A stretch of 64,000 nt of DNA from Larkinella soli. GTDB taxonomy: Bacteria > Bacteroidota > Bacteroidia > Cytophagales > Spirosomataceae. The first letter of the stretch is position 1; each line of letters opens with the position of its first letter. Location: assembly GCF_003703975.1 (NCBI RefSeq), contig NZ_QTJY01000019.1, positions 59,006 through 123,005 on the forward strand. The letters run 5' to 3'. Both the position numbers and the translations under genes were made by a program. The notes below the pieces were generated by a model. The model was not told where the DNA came from. It did no database searches and worked only from the letters and a program-made list of their open reading frames with translations. Shown here in pieces: positions 50,933 to 59,198 of the stretch.

Positions 50933-52675
50933 ATGTTCCCGGCCTTTCCCCGCTTCGTCAACTTCTGGCCCGTTTTGCTTCTGGGCTGCCGGCTGTCGGG
51001 GGGTGAGGCCCGGGCGCAGGAGCCTCCGCCGGCCCGCTCTGCCGCCCCCCTGACCGCAAAGCTTTATCTGAAGCTCGAAAAAACCCGGGCCGAATACCGG
51101 GATGCCCTCCGGAGCGGGGATTCGCTCCGGGTAGCGGAAGCCTGTTACCTCCTGGGGAAACGGTACAGTGCGCTCAGGGATGTTCTCACCGCCCAGCGCT
51201 GGTATTTTCGGTCGCTGCGCATCCGGGAGCCGCTCGGCTTTTCGGAAGGGATCGGGAAGACCTACCTCCGGCTCGCGGAAGATCAGGTTCGGCTCGGACA
51301 CGCTCAGGACGCCCTGGTGTATGTCCGGCGGGCACTGGAGAATCACCGCCACGTCCAATCCGCCCACGGCCTGATGTCGTCCTATAACCTTCTTGGGGGG
51401 ATTCATATGCTCCTTTTCCGGAACGGTCGGCCGCGGGCCGGGGTGTCGCCGGACAGTGCCCTGTATTATTTCCACAAGGCCGAGACGATGGCGCTGACGC
51501 TCCACCAGCCCCGCGACATCGCTCTGATTTACAACTGCATCAGCGATGCGTACCGGATGAGCGACAACCGGCGGGCCCTTGACTACCTGAACCGGGCGCT
51601 GCAACTTTTTACCCGGGAAAAGGATGCCTACGGGATGATCGAAGTCCACCGCCAGATCGCCGGGGTGTATCAGACGCTCCACCAGCCCGGCCAGGCCCTC
51701 CGGTCGCTGAAAAAGGCGCGGGAAGTGAACGAACGCCACCAGGTGGGCGACCTGATCCAGCTTCGGGAGATCGAACGGCTTTATGCAGAGAGTTACAAAC
51801 AGACCGGCGACTGGCGCCGGGCGCTGAATCACCTCGAAAAGGCCCAGGGGCTGGAGTATCAGACCGCCCGGGCCGACCGGGAAGGGGCCATTGCCCGGCT
51901 GAGCATGGAGTACGAAAACGAGAAGAAGGAAGCCCGGCTCAGGACCCAGCAACGCGAACTGAACCTGCACGCTGAAACCCTGCGCACCCAGCGCCGGCTG
52001 ACGGTCGCAGTGTCGGCCCTGTTCGCGATCACGGCCGGCATGAGTCTGGTCTTCTTCCGGCTGAACCGCCGAAACCGCCGGATCAGCCGGAGGAATGCCG
52101 AACTCGTCCAGGAGCAGAATCACCGGGTCAAGAATAACCTCCAGGTGGTTTCGGGGCTGCTGAGTCTGCAATCGAACCGCCTGTCCGACGAAGTGGCGAA
52201 ACGGGCCGTCGGGGAAAGCCGGCTGCGCGTGCAGGCCATGGCCCTGCTGCACCAGCGGCTGTATGACGGAGAACGGCTGGTCGAGACCGATCTGACGACC
52301 TTTCTGCCCCAGCTCGTCGAAGGGGTCCTGGAAGCATACGGTCTCAACGACCTCCGGCCTACCTATCATCTGGAGCCGCTCTGGCTGCACGCCGACAAGG
52401 CCCTGCCGCTGGGGCTGATCGTCAACGAACTGGTTACCAACGCCTGTAAATACGCCTTCGCCGATCACCCCTCGCCTGCCCTCGCGCTGGTGGGTGAGAC
52501 TTCGGGCGACCGCATCCGGATCGGCCTTTCCGACAACGGCCCCGGCCTTTCTCCGCGGAGCCGCGCAGATACGTTCGGGATGCGGCTGATCGACATTCAG
52601 GTCCGCCAGCTTAACGGAACCTATGCCTTCAGCAACAGGAACGGAACGGCTTTCACCCTTTTATTCAAACCATAA
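50933..52675 (+). CDS. TPR-containing sensor histidine kinase (HisKA_2 type)
   Basis: The 580-residue kinase has an N-terminal leader (FWPVLLLGCRLSGG), about six TPR-like repeats (residues 45-330; ACYLLGKRYSALRDVLTAQR), a coiled-coil, one membrane helix (LTVAVSALFAITAGMSLVFF) and a cytoplasmic kinase. The phosphorylated His397 is in EQNHRVKNNLQVVSGLL, the HisKA_2 form. The ATPase has LIVNELVTNACKYAF (N box) and LSDNGPGL. The ATG at 50933 was preferred to 50894. It is followed 11 bases later by the LytTR regulator, its likely partner. Confidence 0.9.
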   Translation: MFPAFPRFVNFWPVLLLGCRLSGGEARAQEPPPARSAAPLTAKLYLKLEKTRAEYRDALRSGDSLRVAEACYLLGKRYSALRDVLTAQRWYFRSLRIREPLGFSEGIGKTYLRLAEDQVRLGHAQDALVYVRRALENHRHVQSAHGLMSSYNLLGGIHMLLFRNGRPRAGVSPDSALYYFHKAETMALTLHQPRDIALIYNCISDAYRMSDNRRALDYLNRALQLFTREKDAYGMIEVHRQIAGVYQTLHQPGQALRSLKKAREVNERHQVGDLIQLREIERLYAESYKQTGDWRRALNHLEKAQGLEYQTARADREGAIARLSMEYENEKKEARLRTQQRELNLHAETLRTQRRLTVAVSALFAITAGMSLVFFRLNRRNRRISRRNAELVQEQNHRVKNNLQVVSGLLSLQSNRLSDEVAKRAVGESRLRVQAMALLHQRLYDGERLVETDLTTFLPQLVEGVLEAYGLNDLRPTYHLEPLWLHADKALPLGLIVNELVTNACKYAFADHPSPALALVGETSGDRIRIGLSDNGPGLSPRSRADTFGMRLIDIQVRQLNGTYAFSNRNGTAFTLLFKP

Positions 52676-52686
52676 CCCGACCTCCG

Positions 52687-53448
52687 ATGGACCCCCTCCG
52701 TATCCTGATCGTGGAAGATGAAATGATTACGGCCATTGACATTGAAGAAAGTCTGCTGGATGCCGGCTATGTCGTCGGCGGAATTGCCAGAAACCACGAC
52801 GAAGCCGTGGAGCTCATGAAGCGCGAATCACCGGATCTGGCCCTGATCGACATTACGCTGGACGGCCCCGTGGACGGCATTGCCACCGCCCGCAACCTAC
52901 TCAGACACAAATGGATACCGATCATCTACCTAACGGCCCACTCGGAACCGGATACCTTTAACCGGGCCAAGGAAACCAACCCGGCCGCCTATCTCGTCAA
53001 GCCGTTCCGCCTGTCGGAACTGCCGCTCCAGATCGACCTGGCCATTCACAACTTCTATACGGGAAACCTGCCGGCCAAAGTCAGGCAGCCCGACCACCTC
53101 TTCCTGCTGCTCGGCAAAACCTACGTCCGGCTGTCGAAGTCGGATATCATTTTCATCGAAGCGGAACGCAATTATTCCCGGTTGTACCTGACCCAGGAAG
53201 GCCTTTCCCGAATTTATCCCAAGATGAAGGCCGACCAGAAGCTGACGAGCCTGACCATGAATCTGGGGTATCTCGCCCGCCACCTTCCGGACAACTTTTA
53301 CCGACTTTCCCGCTCGCTGGTGATCAACCTGGACTTTATCGACCGGATCGATTCGGAGGAGATTATCCTGAAACATCACAAAATCCCCATTCCGACCGGA
53401 AGCCGCAAGGCCCTGCTCGACCGGCTGAACGTGATCAAAACCCGCTGA
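52687..53448 (+). CDS. LytTR-family response regulator
   Basis: The 253-residue regulator has a receiver domain with acidic pocket LIVEDEMITA, the phosphorylation Asp55 (LALIDITLDG), Thr in IIYLTAHSEPD and Lys in YLVKPFR. A LytTR DNA-binding domain follows (about 145-253; DIIFIEAERNYSRLYLT and FYRLSRSLVINLDFID). It pairs with the upstream kinase. Target genes are unknown; GH16 downstream is one possibility, but it has its own promoter. Confidence 0.92.
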   Translation: MDPLRILIVEDEMITAIDIEESLLDAGYVVGGIARNHDEAVELMKRESPDLALIDITLDGPVDGIATARNLLRHKWIPIIYLTAHSEPDTFNRAKETNPAAYLVKPFRLSELPLQIDLAIHNFYTGNLPAKVRQPDHLFLLLGKTYVRLSKSDIIFIEAERNYSRLYLTQEGLSRIYPKMKADQKLTSLTMNLGYLARHLPDNFYRLSRSLVINLDFIDRIDSEEIILKHHKIPIPTGSRKALLDRLNVIKTR

Positions 53449-53477
53449 CGGGATGGCGGGCGCTGCGGTTAAATCCG

Positions 53478-53485
53478 TACCTTCG
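53478..53485 (+). promoter_or_regulatory. Probable -7 element of the GH16 gene
   Basis: TACCTTCG is one base off TAnnTTTG and lies 25 bases before the ATG at 53511. The same T-to-C form is seen upstream of gldG. Confidence 0.45.
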
Positions 53486-53510
53486 CGGCAGAACGATCCC
53501 CCTTCCTGCC

Positions 53511-54338
53511 ATGCCCTTTCTTTTTTCGCTGATCTGCTGGACGATGGCCGTCGGAATCCCGAGGGCCGTGCGGCCGGCCGCCGACTGGAAACTCGTCTGG
53601 GCCGATGAGTTCGACACCGACGGTCCGCCCGACCCGAAGAACTGGCGGTTTGAAAGGGGTTTTGTCCGGAATGAGGAATTGCAGTGGTACCAGCCCGACA
53701 ATGCCCGCTGCGCCGGCGGCCTGCTCATTATCGAAAGCCGCCGGGAACGCCGGCCCAACCCCGACTACCAGCCGAACAGCACCCACTGGAAAACCAGCCG
53801 GGAGTTCATCGACTACACGGCCGCCAGCCTGCTGACGCGGGATCTGCACCAGTGGCAGTACGGTCGCTTCGAGATGCGCGGGCGAATCGACACCCGGGCC
53901 GGAATTTGGCCCGCCTTCTGGACGCTGGGCGTCGAAGGCGAGTGGCCCTCGAACGGTGAAATCGACATCATGGAGTATTACCGGGGCATGTTGCTCGCCA
54001 ATGCGGCCTGGGGGACGGAGAAAAAATGGACGGCGGCCTGGAGTACCACCAAAACACCCCTCTCCTCCTTCAACGATGCGGAATGGTCGGAGAAATTCCA
54101 CGTCTGGCGCATGGACTGGGATAAGGATTTCATCCGGCTGTATGTCGACGACCGGCTGCTGAACACGGTCGACCTGAGCAAGACCGTCAACGCCGACGGC
54201 TCCGGCAAAAACCCGTTTCGTCAGCCCCACTACCTTCTGCTGAATCTGGCCGTCGGCGGGCAGAACGGCGGTGATCCGTCGGCCACGGCCTTCCCGGCCC
54301 GATTCGAAGTGGATTACGTCCGGGTGTATCAGCAGTAG
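53511..54338 (+). CDS. GH16 family beta-glucanase (laminarinase-like)
   Basis: The 275-residue enzyme has a short leader (PFLFSLICWTMAVGIP) and a beta-jellyroll. The catalytic motif is Glu150 to Glu155 (GEIDIMEYY), with the neighbours GIWPAFWTLG and the opening WADEFDTDGPPDPKNWRF. It ends RFEVDYVRVYQQ. Beta-1,3-glucan is the usual substrate in this form. It stands alone after the two-component system. Confidence 0.91.
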   Translation: MPFLFSLICWTMAVGIPRAVRPAADWKLVWADEFDTDGPPDPKNWRFERGFVRNEELQWYQPDNARCAGGLLIIESRRERRPNPDYQPNSTHWKTSREFIDYTAASLLTRDLHQWQYGRFEMRGRIDTRAGIWPAFWTLGVEGEWPSNGEIDIMEYYRGMLLANAAWGTEKKWTAAWSTTKTPLSSFNDAEWSEKFHVWRMDWDKDFIRLYVDDRLLNTVDLSKTVNADGSGKNPFRQPHYLLLNLAVGGQNGGDPSATAFPARFEVDYVRVYQQ

Positions 54339-54406
54339 CTTACCGGCGCAAACAAAGCGGGAAATGGCGGGTTGAGTATACGTCTGAAGCGATCAGGCGC
54401 ATCGTT

Positions 54407-55138
54407 ATGAGCATCCACATCGGTACGTCGGGCTGGAGTTACGACCACTGGCAGGGCGTTTTGTATCCATTTCCCACCCCGGTTTCGAAGCGGCTGGGGT
54501 ATTATATTCAGCAGTTCCGGACCGTCGAACTGAACAGCAGTTTCTACCGCTGGCCGAAGGAGTCGACGTTTGCGGGCTGGCGGGAGCGGCTGCCGGAAGA
54601 ATTCCGGCTCACCGTCAAGGCGCCCCGCGGTCTGACCCATGCCAAAAAGCTGTATGCGCCTGAACAATGGCTGGAACGCATCAAAACGTGCTGGCATACG
54701 CTGGGCGAAAAACGGGCCATCCTGCTGGTGCAGCTGACGCCCCACCTGGCCTGTGACTACGGCCGGCTGGAGTATTTTCTCAGTCAGGTGCCGCCCTGGA
54801 TGCAGGTAACCGTCGAATTCCGGCATCCGACCTGGCATACCGAAGCCATTTTCTCCCTGCTCGAACGCTACGGGGCGGCCTACTGCATCATGAGCGGTGC
54901 CAACCTGCCCTGCATTCTGCGGGCTACGGCCCCGTTTGTATACGTCCGGATGCACGGACCCGACACGCAGCACCTCTACGGCGGCTCCTATTCCGACGAG
55001 GACCTGCGCTGGTGGGCCGACCGCATCCGGGAATGGCAGGCATCCGGCCGCGAGGTCTACGTCTACTTCAACAACGACGGCGGAGGCAACGCCGTCCGGA
55101 ACGCCCTGACGCTGAGAGCCCTGCTCGGTGTGGGCTGA
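54407..55138 (+). CDS. DUF72 (YecE-like) protein
   Basis: The 243-residue TIM-barrel-like protein has the DUF72 signs IHIGTSGWSYDHWQGVLYP, FRTVELNSSFYRWP, VTVEFRHPTW and YVRMHGPD, then VYVYFNNDGGGNAV. The family has no firm enzymatic role but is linked with DNA or nucleotide metabolism in some genomes. The earlier opening at 54329 is shadow. It ends 11 bases before the stop of the convergent DUF2442 gene. Confidence 0.88.
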   Translation: MSIHIGTSGWSYDHWQGVLYPFPTPVSKRLGYYIQQFRTVELNSSFYRWPKESTFAGWRERLPEEFRLTVKAPRGLTHAKKLYAPEQWLERIKTCWHTLGEKRAILLVQLTPHLACDYGRLEYFLSQVPPWMQVTVEFRHPTWHTEAIFSLLERYGAAYCIMSGANLPCILRATAPFVYVRMHGPDTQHLYGGSYSDEDLRWWADRIREWQASGREVYVYFNNDGGGNAVRNALTLRALLGVG

Positions 55139-55148
55139 AATGCTGCTC

Positions 55149-55448
55149 TCAAGCCCGGCCCACCAGCCGACTTTGCTGATACAGGACATCCGGGTCCAGA
55201 TCAAGAGGGGCCGGCCGACGGCTGCCGTCATAATCGATCATCACCAGAAGGTCATCCCAGTAAAGGGTCCTTCCGTCGGTTTTCACCTGATTAAAAACCG
55301 CAGCATCCTGTAACTTCGAAATCTGGCTCTGCGGCTTTGAAGTAGCTATAATAGATTGAAGGTCAATCGCTCTCACTTCCCCCGTATTCCATAAACAGGT
55401 AACTTCATAAAGCTCTACCGAAAGAATCTGTTTAACGCGAGAAAGCAT
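55149..55448 (-). CDS. DUF2442 protein of a DUF4160/DUF2442 pair
   Basis: The 99-residue protein shows the DUF2442 pattern: VELYEVTCLWNTGEVRAIDL, LQDAAVFNQVKTDGRTLYWD and PLDLDPDVLYQQS. Genes of this type are usually the second member of a pair with DUF4160 and are considered candidate toxin-antitoxin or host-interaction modules. The start ATG overlaps the DUF4160 remnant's stop (TAATG). It is AT-rich. Function is unknown. Confidence 0.78.
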   Translation of the reverse strand: MLSRVKQILSVELYEVTCLWNTGEVRAIDLQSIIATSKPQSQISKLQDAAVFNQVKTDGRTLYWDDLLVMIDYDGSRRPAPLDLDPDVLYQQSRLVGRA

Positions 55449-55675
55449 TATTCAAGAGGTTTTATTATATGAAAGCTGCCGATTTCCTGCCGTAAAAGAT
55501 GATAGTTCTCCAATAATTCATCACGATGAAGCTCTACCCATGCCTGGGCTAAACGCTTTTGTTTTGTGGGGAGTTCGCCCTTGATTATCTCTCCGCTTTC
55601 AATGGAGATTAAGCCCTCCTGATCATTGTATTCTGCATGAAAATGAGGTGGTAAATGATCTCTGGCATACCTGTA
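55448..55675 (-). pseudogene. 5'-truncated DUF4160 gene
   Basis: This 75-codon open stretch encodes YARDHLPPHFHAEYNDQ, then LISIESGEIIKGELPTKQ and AQAWVELHRDELLENYHLL, a clear DUF4160 body. It has no start codon: the frame begins right after the sulfatase TAG (55676-55678), in the same frame. The usual first ten or so residues are missing. It looks like a deletion or junction exactly at the sulfatase end. Readthrough or reinitiation could still express it, but this is a guess. Confidence 0.72.
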
Positions 55676-57157
55676 CTACTCAAACTCCCACTTGCTGATC
55701 CATAAATCCTTCGTGTTCTGCTGAAACTGCTTCAGTTTGGCTTGCAGGCGTTTGAGTTCGCCGGCGTAGCGGGGGTCGGCGGCCAGGTTGCGGGTTTCGT
55801 CGGGGTCGGCTTTCAGGTCGTAGAGCTCGAAGCGGGGGCGGTGCCGATACGCGTCGACGGTGCGTTTGCCGAAAGACTTCGTTCCGGATCGCAGAACCTC
55901 CTGCCAGGTGTAGGACCGGTACAGGTCGAGCGCCATCGGAAAAGGCAGCCCGTGAGCGAGGTTCCAGATCAGTTTATATTGCCGTTCCCGCACCGCCCGC
56001 ATCGGGTAGTACATCGTCACCTCGTGCGCCGTGTGGGAGCCGAATACCTCGTCCCAGCCCCTGACGCCCTCCTGTTCCACCACGGCTTTGAACGACCGTC
56101 CGTGAAAACGCCCGCCCTGGATCGTTACCCCGGCGAAGTCCAGCAGGGTTGGGGTGATGTCGGCCCAGGAAATCATCGCATCCTGCACGAAACCCGGCTT
56201 TTGCGGTTTCGGCAGCTTGACGAGGCAGGGCAGCCGCATCCCCGGCTCGTAGAGGGTCGTCTTGGACCCGGGAAACGGGGCGCCGTTGTCCGACAGGTAG
56301 ATGATCAGCGTGTTGTCGTACTTGCCGGTGGCCTTCAGCTGCTCGATCAGCCGCCCGACGCCCTGATCCAGCCGGCTGACCGACTGATAGTATTGTGCCA
56401 GTTCGGCCCGGGCGGCCCGCGTGTCCGGCAACCAGGACGGCACTTTCACCTGAAACGGCTGATAATACTCCTCATGCACCTGCGGATACCCGCCCGGCCG
56501 GTTACCGAAGGCATTGGGTTTGGCCCCGTCAAAGATCGGAGAGCCGTCGAGTCCGACGGTATTGCTGCGGTGCGGGTCGTCGGTGGCGTAATACAGGAAG
56601 AACGGCCGGTCGGAAGCCTCTTCAAAAAGCGGATAGCAGAGGTCGGCCATCGAGACGGGGCTGCGGCCGATGGACCCCGGGTTGTTGACGCCCCCGGCCT
56701 GAAGCACCCGCTGAAACCGGTACACCGACTCGGGGGCGACGTGAAACTTGCCGATCCGGGCGGTCCGGTATCCGGCCTGTTCGAGCAGCACGGGCAGCGA
56801 CCGCACCGTATCGAAGGAGCGGTAATGATGCTGCTGATGCTCCAGCCCGTACATCCCGTTGGCGTGGTTATGCAGCCCCGTCAGCAGCACCGACCGGCTC
56901 GGGCTGCAGCTCGCCGTGGTGCAGAAGGCGTTCGTAAACCGGGTGCCCTCCGCAGCCAGCTGATCAATATGAGGGGTTTTTACGACGGGGTTGCCGTAAC
57001 AGCCCACCGCTTCCCGGCCGTGGTCGTCGGCCACGATCAGCACGATGTTGGGTCGGCCGTCGGCCGACCTGGCGGTTTTTCGGACGGCAAGAAAACCGGG
57101 GGAGAGAACCGCCACTGCCGACAGAGCGAGCAGGGCGTAAAGAAGTCTGGACATCAT
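55676..57157 (-). CDS. Sulfatase, N-sulfoglucosamine sulfohydrolase-like
   Basis: The 493-residue exported enzyme (leader LLYALLALSAVAVLSPG) is an alkaline-phosphatase-fold sulfatase. The formylglycine site is Cys84 in CTTASCSPSRSVLLTG (C-x-P-S-R). Metal ligands are in IVLIVADDHGREAVG and LIIYLSDNGAPFPG. The overall form, with ASCSPSRSVLLTGLHNHANG, resembles heparan N-sulfatase (SGSH). It would need a maturation enzyme encoded elsewhere. It lies near an HGSNAT-like enzyme and NagB, which fits amino-sugar degradation. Confidence 0.88.
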   Translation of the reverse strand: MMSRLLYALLALSAVAVLSPGFLAVRKTARSADGRPNIVLIVADDHGREAVGCYGNPVVKTPHIDQLAAEGTRFTNAFCTTASCSPSRSVLLTGLHNHANGMYGLEHQQHHYRSFDTVRSLPVLLEQAGYRTARIGKFHVAPESVYRFQRVLQAGGVNNPGSIGRSPVSMADLCYPLFEEASDRPFFLYYATDDPHRSNTVGLDGSPIFDGAKPNAFGNRPGGYPQVHEEYYQPFQVKVPSWLPDTRAARAELAQYYQSVSRLDQGVGRLIEQLKATGKYDNTLIIYLSDNGAPFPGSKTTLYEPGMRLPCLVKLPKPQKPGFVQDAMISWADITPTLLDFAGVTIQGGRFHGRSFKAVVEQEGVRGWDEVFGSHTAHEVTMYYPMRAVRERQYKLIWNLAHGLPFPMALDLYRSYTWQEVLRSGTKSFGKRTVDAYRHRPRFELYDLKADPDETRNLAADPRYAGELKRLQAKLKQFQQNTKDLWISKWEFE

Positions 57158-57209
57158 GCCCTAAAGATGATACCGGCCGCCGAGTTTAGCAAGATGCGGT
57201 TTCAAAGCG

Positions 57210-57217
57210 TACCTTTG
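57210..57217 (+). promoter_or_regulatory. Probable -7 element of the VOC gene
   Basis: TACCTTTG is an exact TAnnTTTG match, 20 bases before the ATG at 57238. Confidence 0.55.
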
Positions 57218-57237
57218 AGCCGCTTAACCCCTTCGTC

Positions 57238-57627
57238 ATGCTTCAACTCAGCCGGATTCATCACATTGCCGTCATCTGCTCGGATTATGAACGTTCCAAA
57301 CGGTTTTACACCGAAATTCTGGGGCTGGAGGTCGTTCAGGAGATTTACCGGGAAGAGCGCCGGTCGTACAAGCTGGACCTGGCCGTGAACGGACAATACG
57401 TCATCGAACTGTTCTCCTTTCCCGATCCGCCCCAGCGTCCGTCGCGCCCGGAAGCCGCCGGCCTGCGTCACCTGGCCTTCGCCGTAGCCGACGTGGCGGC
57501 CGCCAAAGCCGCTCTGGAAGCGCGGGGCGTTGCCGTGGAAGAGATCCGGACCGATCTACACACCGGCCGCCAGTTCACTTTCTTCGAGGACCCGGACGGG
57601 CTGCCGCTTGAACTCTACGAAGCCTGA
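57238..57627 (+). CDS. VOC-family protein (glyoxalase-like, GloA2/YaeR type)
   Basis: The 129-residue protein is a typical VOC fold: LSRIHHIAVICSDYERSKRF, EILGLEVVQEIYREERRSYK, GLRHLAFAVADV and FFEDPDGLPLELYEA. The metal residues (His in HHIAV, Glu in VIELF, His in LRHLAF, Glu in LELYE) are all present. It resembles the SMU1112c/YaeR subgroup of unknown substrate. Its last 72 bases overlap the antisense end of the O-antigen-ligase-like gene. Confidence 0.9.
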   Translation: MLQLSRIHHIAVICSDYERSKRFYTEILGLEVVQEIYREERRSYKLDLAVNGQYVIELFSFPDPPQRPSRPEAAGLRHLAFAVADVAAAKAALEARGVAVEEIRTDLHTGRQFTFFEDPDGLPLELYEA

Positions 57628-58842
57628 AGTCCGCTCCCGGTACAGACCGTTGAGGAAGAACAGCGAGGAGAAAAAGGCGTAGAACACGATACCCTGCTGC
57701 CGTGCCAGCACATTCTCGGTAAAGAACGTAATCGAGAGAATCAGCAGCAGACTCACATACAGCCGGTTTTGCCACCGCATGGCCCGGACGAACTGCACCG
57801 TCAGCACCGCCAGGAACAGCAGCAGACCGCAGAGGCCGAACGACAGCCAGAGGTTCAGGTATTCGTTGTGCGTATTATAGGTCTGGAACGGGAAGTTGTA
57901 CAGCCGGGAATACAGCTCATACTGAGCCGCCAGCATCCGGTCGAGATTCGAGGGGCCGACGCCGGTGAGCCAGTGGTCGGCCAGCAGCCGCAGGTCGATT
58001 TCCCAGATCATCTGCCGCATCTGGATTGAATTGGTAGCCGGGTTTTCACTGGGATGCAGCAGTGAGGAGATCTCGCTGATTCGCTGGCCGCTGAACGGAA
58101 TGGACACGCAGGCGACCGACACGGCCAGGACCAGCACCCCCACGATGGGCGCCCAGACTTTCCGCTGAAGCCGGAACGTCCAGCCGTAATAGGCCAGCAC
58201 CACCACCAGCGCAATGACGGGCGCTTTCGGCATGAGAGCCATCAGGAAAATGAACAGGGGGAACAGCACGGCCCCCAGCTTCCAGCCCTTCAGCGAGGGC
58301 ACCCCGGCCGGCGTCATGAGCAGAATGGCCGCCGAGAAGCAGAGATAAATCCCCATGTAAGTGGGGTGAATGTCGAGAATTTCCTCAAAATACAGGCGGT
58401 ATTGCACGTGGGAGTCCGGCCCGCCCGGATGCCGGCCGAACTTCAGCAGATAGCAGAGATTACCGACCAGACAGGCGCCCAGACAGCCGTACACAAAGTA
58501 AATCAGTTCACGGGAGAGGGTTTTCCGGGTTTGCGGATTCAGAAACAGAAGTGCAAACGGCATGATGAAGAGGCTCGCCCGCTTCTCCAGCTTGAAAAGC
58601 AGGTTCTGCCGGAATTCGTCGGGAGAGAACGGCAGCCAGGCCGCATACAGGAGAAACACGCTGCCCAGCAAAAGAGCCCAGCCGTAAGGCCGGAAACGAA
58701 CGCCCTGCCTTTTATAGGTATCCCGGATGATCCAGAAGAGGCAGATTACGATGAATGAGAGTAACTGAAGCCGGTGTGGTATAAAAAAAGACACCATGAT
58801 GAACCGGGCTAAATAGGAATCGCACTCCTTGACTATTTTCAT
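57556..58842 (-). CDS. O-antigen ligase-like membrane protein
   Basis: The 428-residue protein has about eleven membrane helices and a large loop with SSLLHPSENPATNSIQMR, then WEIDLRLLADHWLTGVGPSN and FQTYNTHNEYLNLWLSFGL. The HNEYL motif and GVGP loop mark the Wzy_C/WaaL family, which joins sugars to lipid carriers or polymerises them. The first ATG (58842) fits. The C-terminus runs 72 bases into the VOC gene on the opposite strand; if the ligase ended earlier, its last 24 residues are not needed. Confidence 0.84.
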   Translation of the reverse strand: MKIVKECDSYLARFIMVSFFIPHRLQLLSFIVICLFWIIRDTYKRQGVRFRPYGWALLLGSVFLLYAAWLPFSPDEFRQNLLFKLEKRASLFIMPFALLFLNPQTRKTLSRELIYFVYGCLGACLVGNLCYLLKFGRHPGGPDSHVQYRLYFEEILDIHPTYMGIYLCFSAAILLMTPAGVPSLKGWKLGAVLFPLFIFLMALMPKAPVIALVVVLAYYGWTFRLQRKVWAPIVGVLVLAVSVACVSIPFSGQRISEISSLLHPSENPATNSIQMRQMIWEIDLRLLADHWLTGVGPSNLDRMLAAQYELYSRLYNFPFQTYNTHNEYLNLWLSFGLCGLLLFLAVLTVQFVRAMRWQNRLYVSLLLILSITFFTENVLARQQGIVFYAFFSSLFFLNGLYRERTSGFVEFKRQPVRVLEESELAAGV

Positions 58843-59008
58843 TCACGTTGCTTTTACCGCGGGCCGGTGCCTGAAAGGTCTCTAAACCCTTGCAGGTCAG
58901 GCCATTTACCCGACTGCGTTAATACCATTTTTACTAAGACCCTATCGATGGAAAAGTAGTTGTAACCACATAGAGAAAGTTAGGGTAGGGCCTGGGTCAG
59001 GAGGGAAT

Positions 59009-59198
59009 GACCGGTCGTTTGCCGCGACCGGTCTATAGTCGTAACGTGCTAAGGGGCAAAGTTGTTGCCCGGATGGTAGCATCCGCAACGTATTCTTACC
59101 GAATTGCCGAACAAAGCGAATGGAGACCGGCAGGACGCCGACAGTTCGGCGGGCCGTGTTCAAAGGCATCCGGCCGCCCCGGCCTGAGGGGCGTTTTT
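59009..59198 (+). ncRNA. Candidate structured RNA ending in a plus-strand terminator
   Basis: This gene-free block has successive hairpins: GACCGGTCG/CGACCGGTC (59009-59017 and 59025-59033); GTTGC-CC-GGATG with CATCC-GCAAC (59064-59075 and 59080-59089); CGCCGA/TCGGCG (59136-59141 and 59146-59151); and a terminator CGCCCC/GGGGCG (59175-59180 and 59188-59193) followed by TTTTT. The U-run is on the plus strand, where no gene reads. No known RNA family (SRP, RNase P, tmRNA, tRNA) fits what I see. Open frames of 66 and 75 codons here look random. Confidence 0.4.

Noticed and set aside
55613..55669. Short frame starting MPEII just after the sulfatase stop
   Set aside because: It resembles the usual DUF4160 start by chance but is in a different frame from the conserved DUF4160 body and stops after 18 codons.
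55742..57388. 548-codon open frame on the plus strand
   Set aside because: It is antisense to the sulfatase and runs into the VOC gene in another frame.
58843..59198. Known RNAs (SRP RNA, RNase P RNA, tmRNA, tRNA) in the gene-free block
   Set aside because: I did not find the conserved SRP loop, RNase P core, tmRNA ends or a tRNA T-loop motif.
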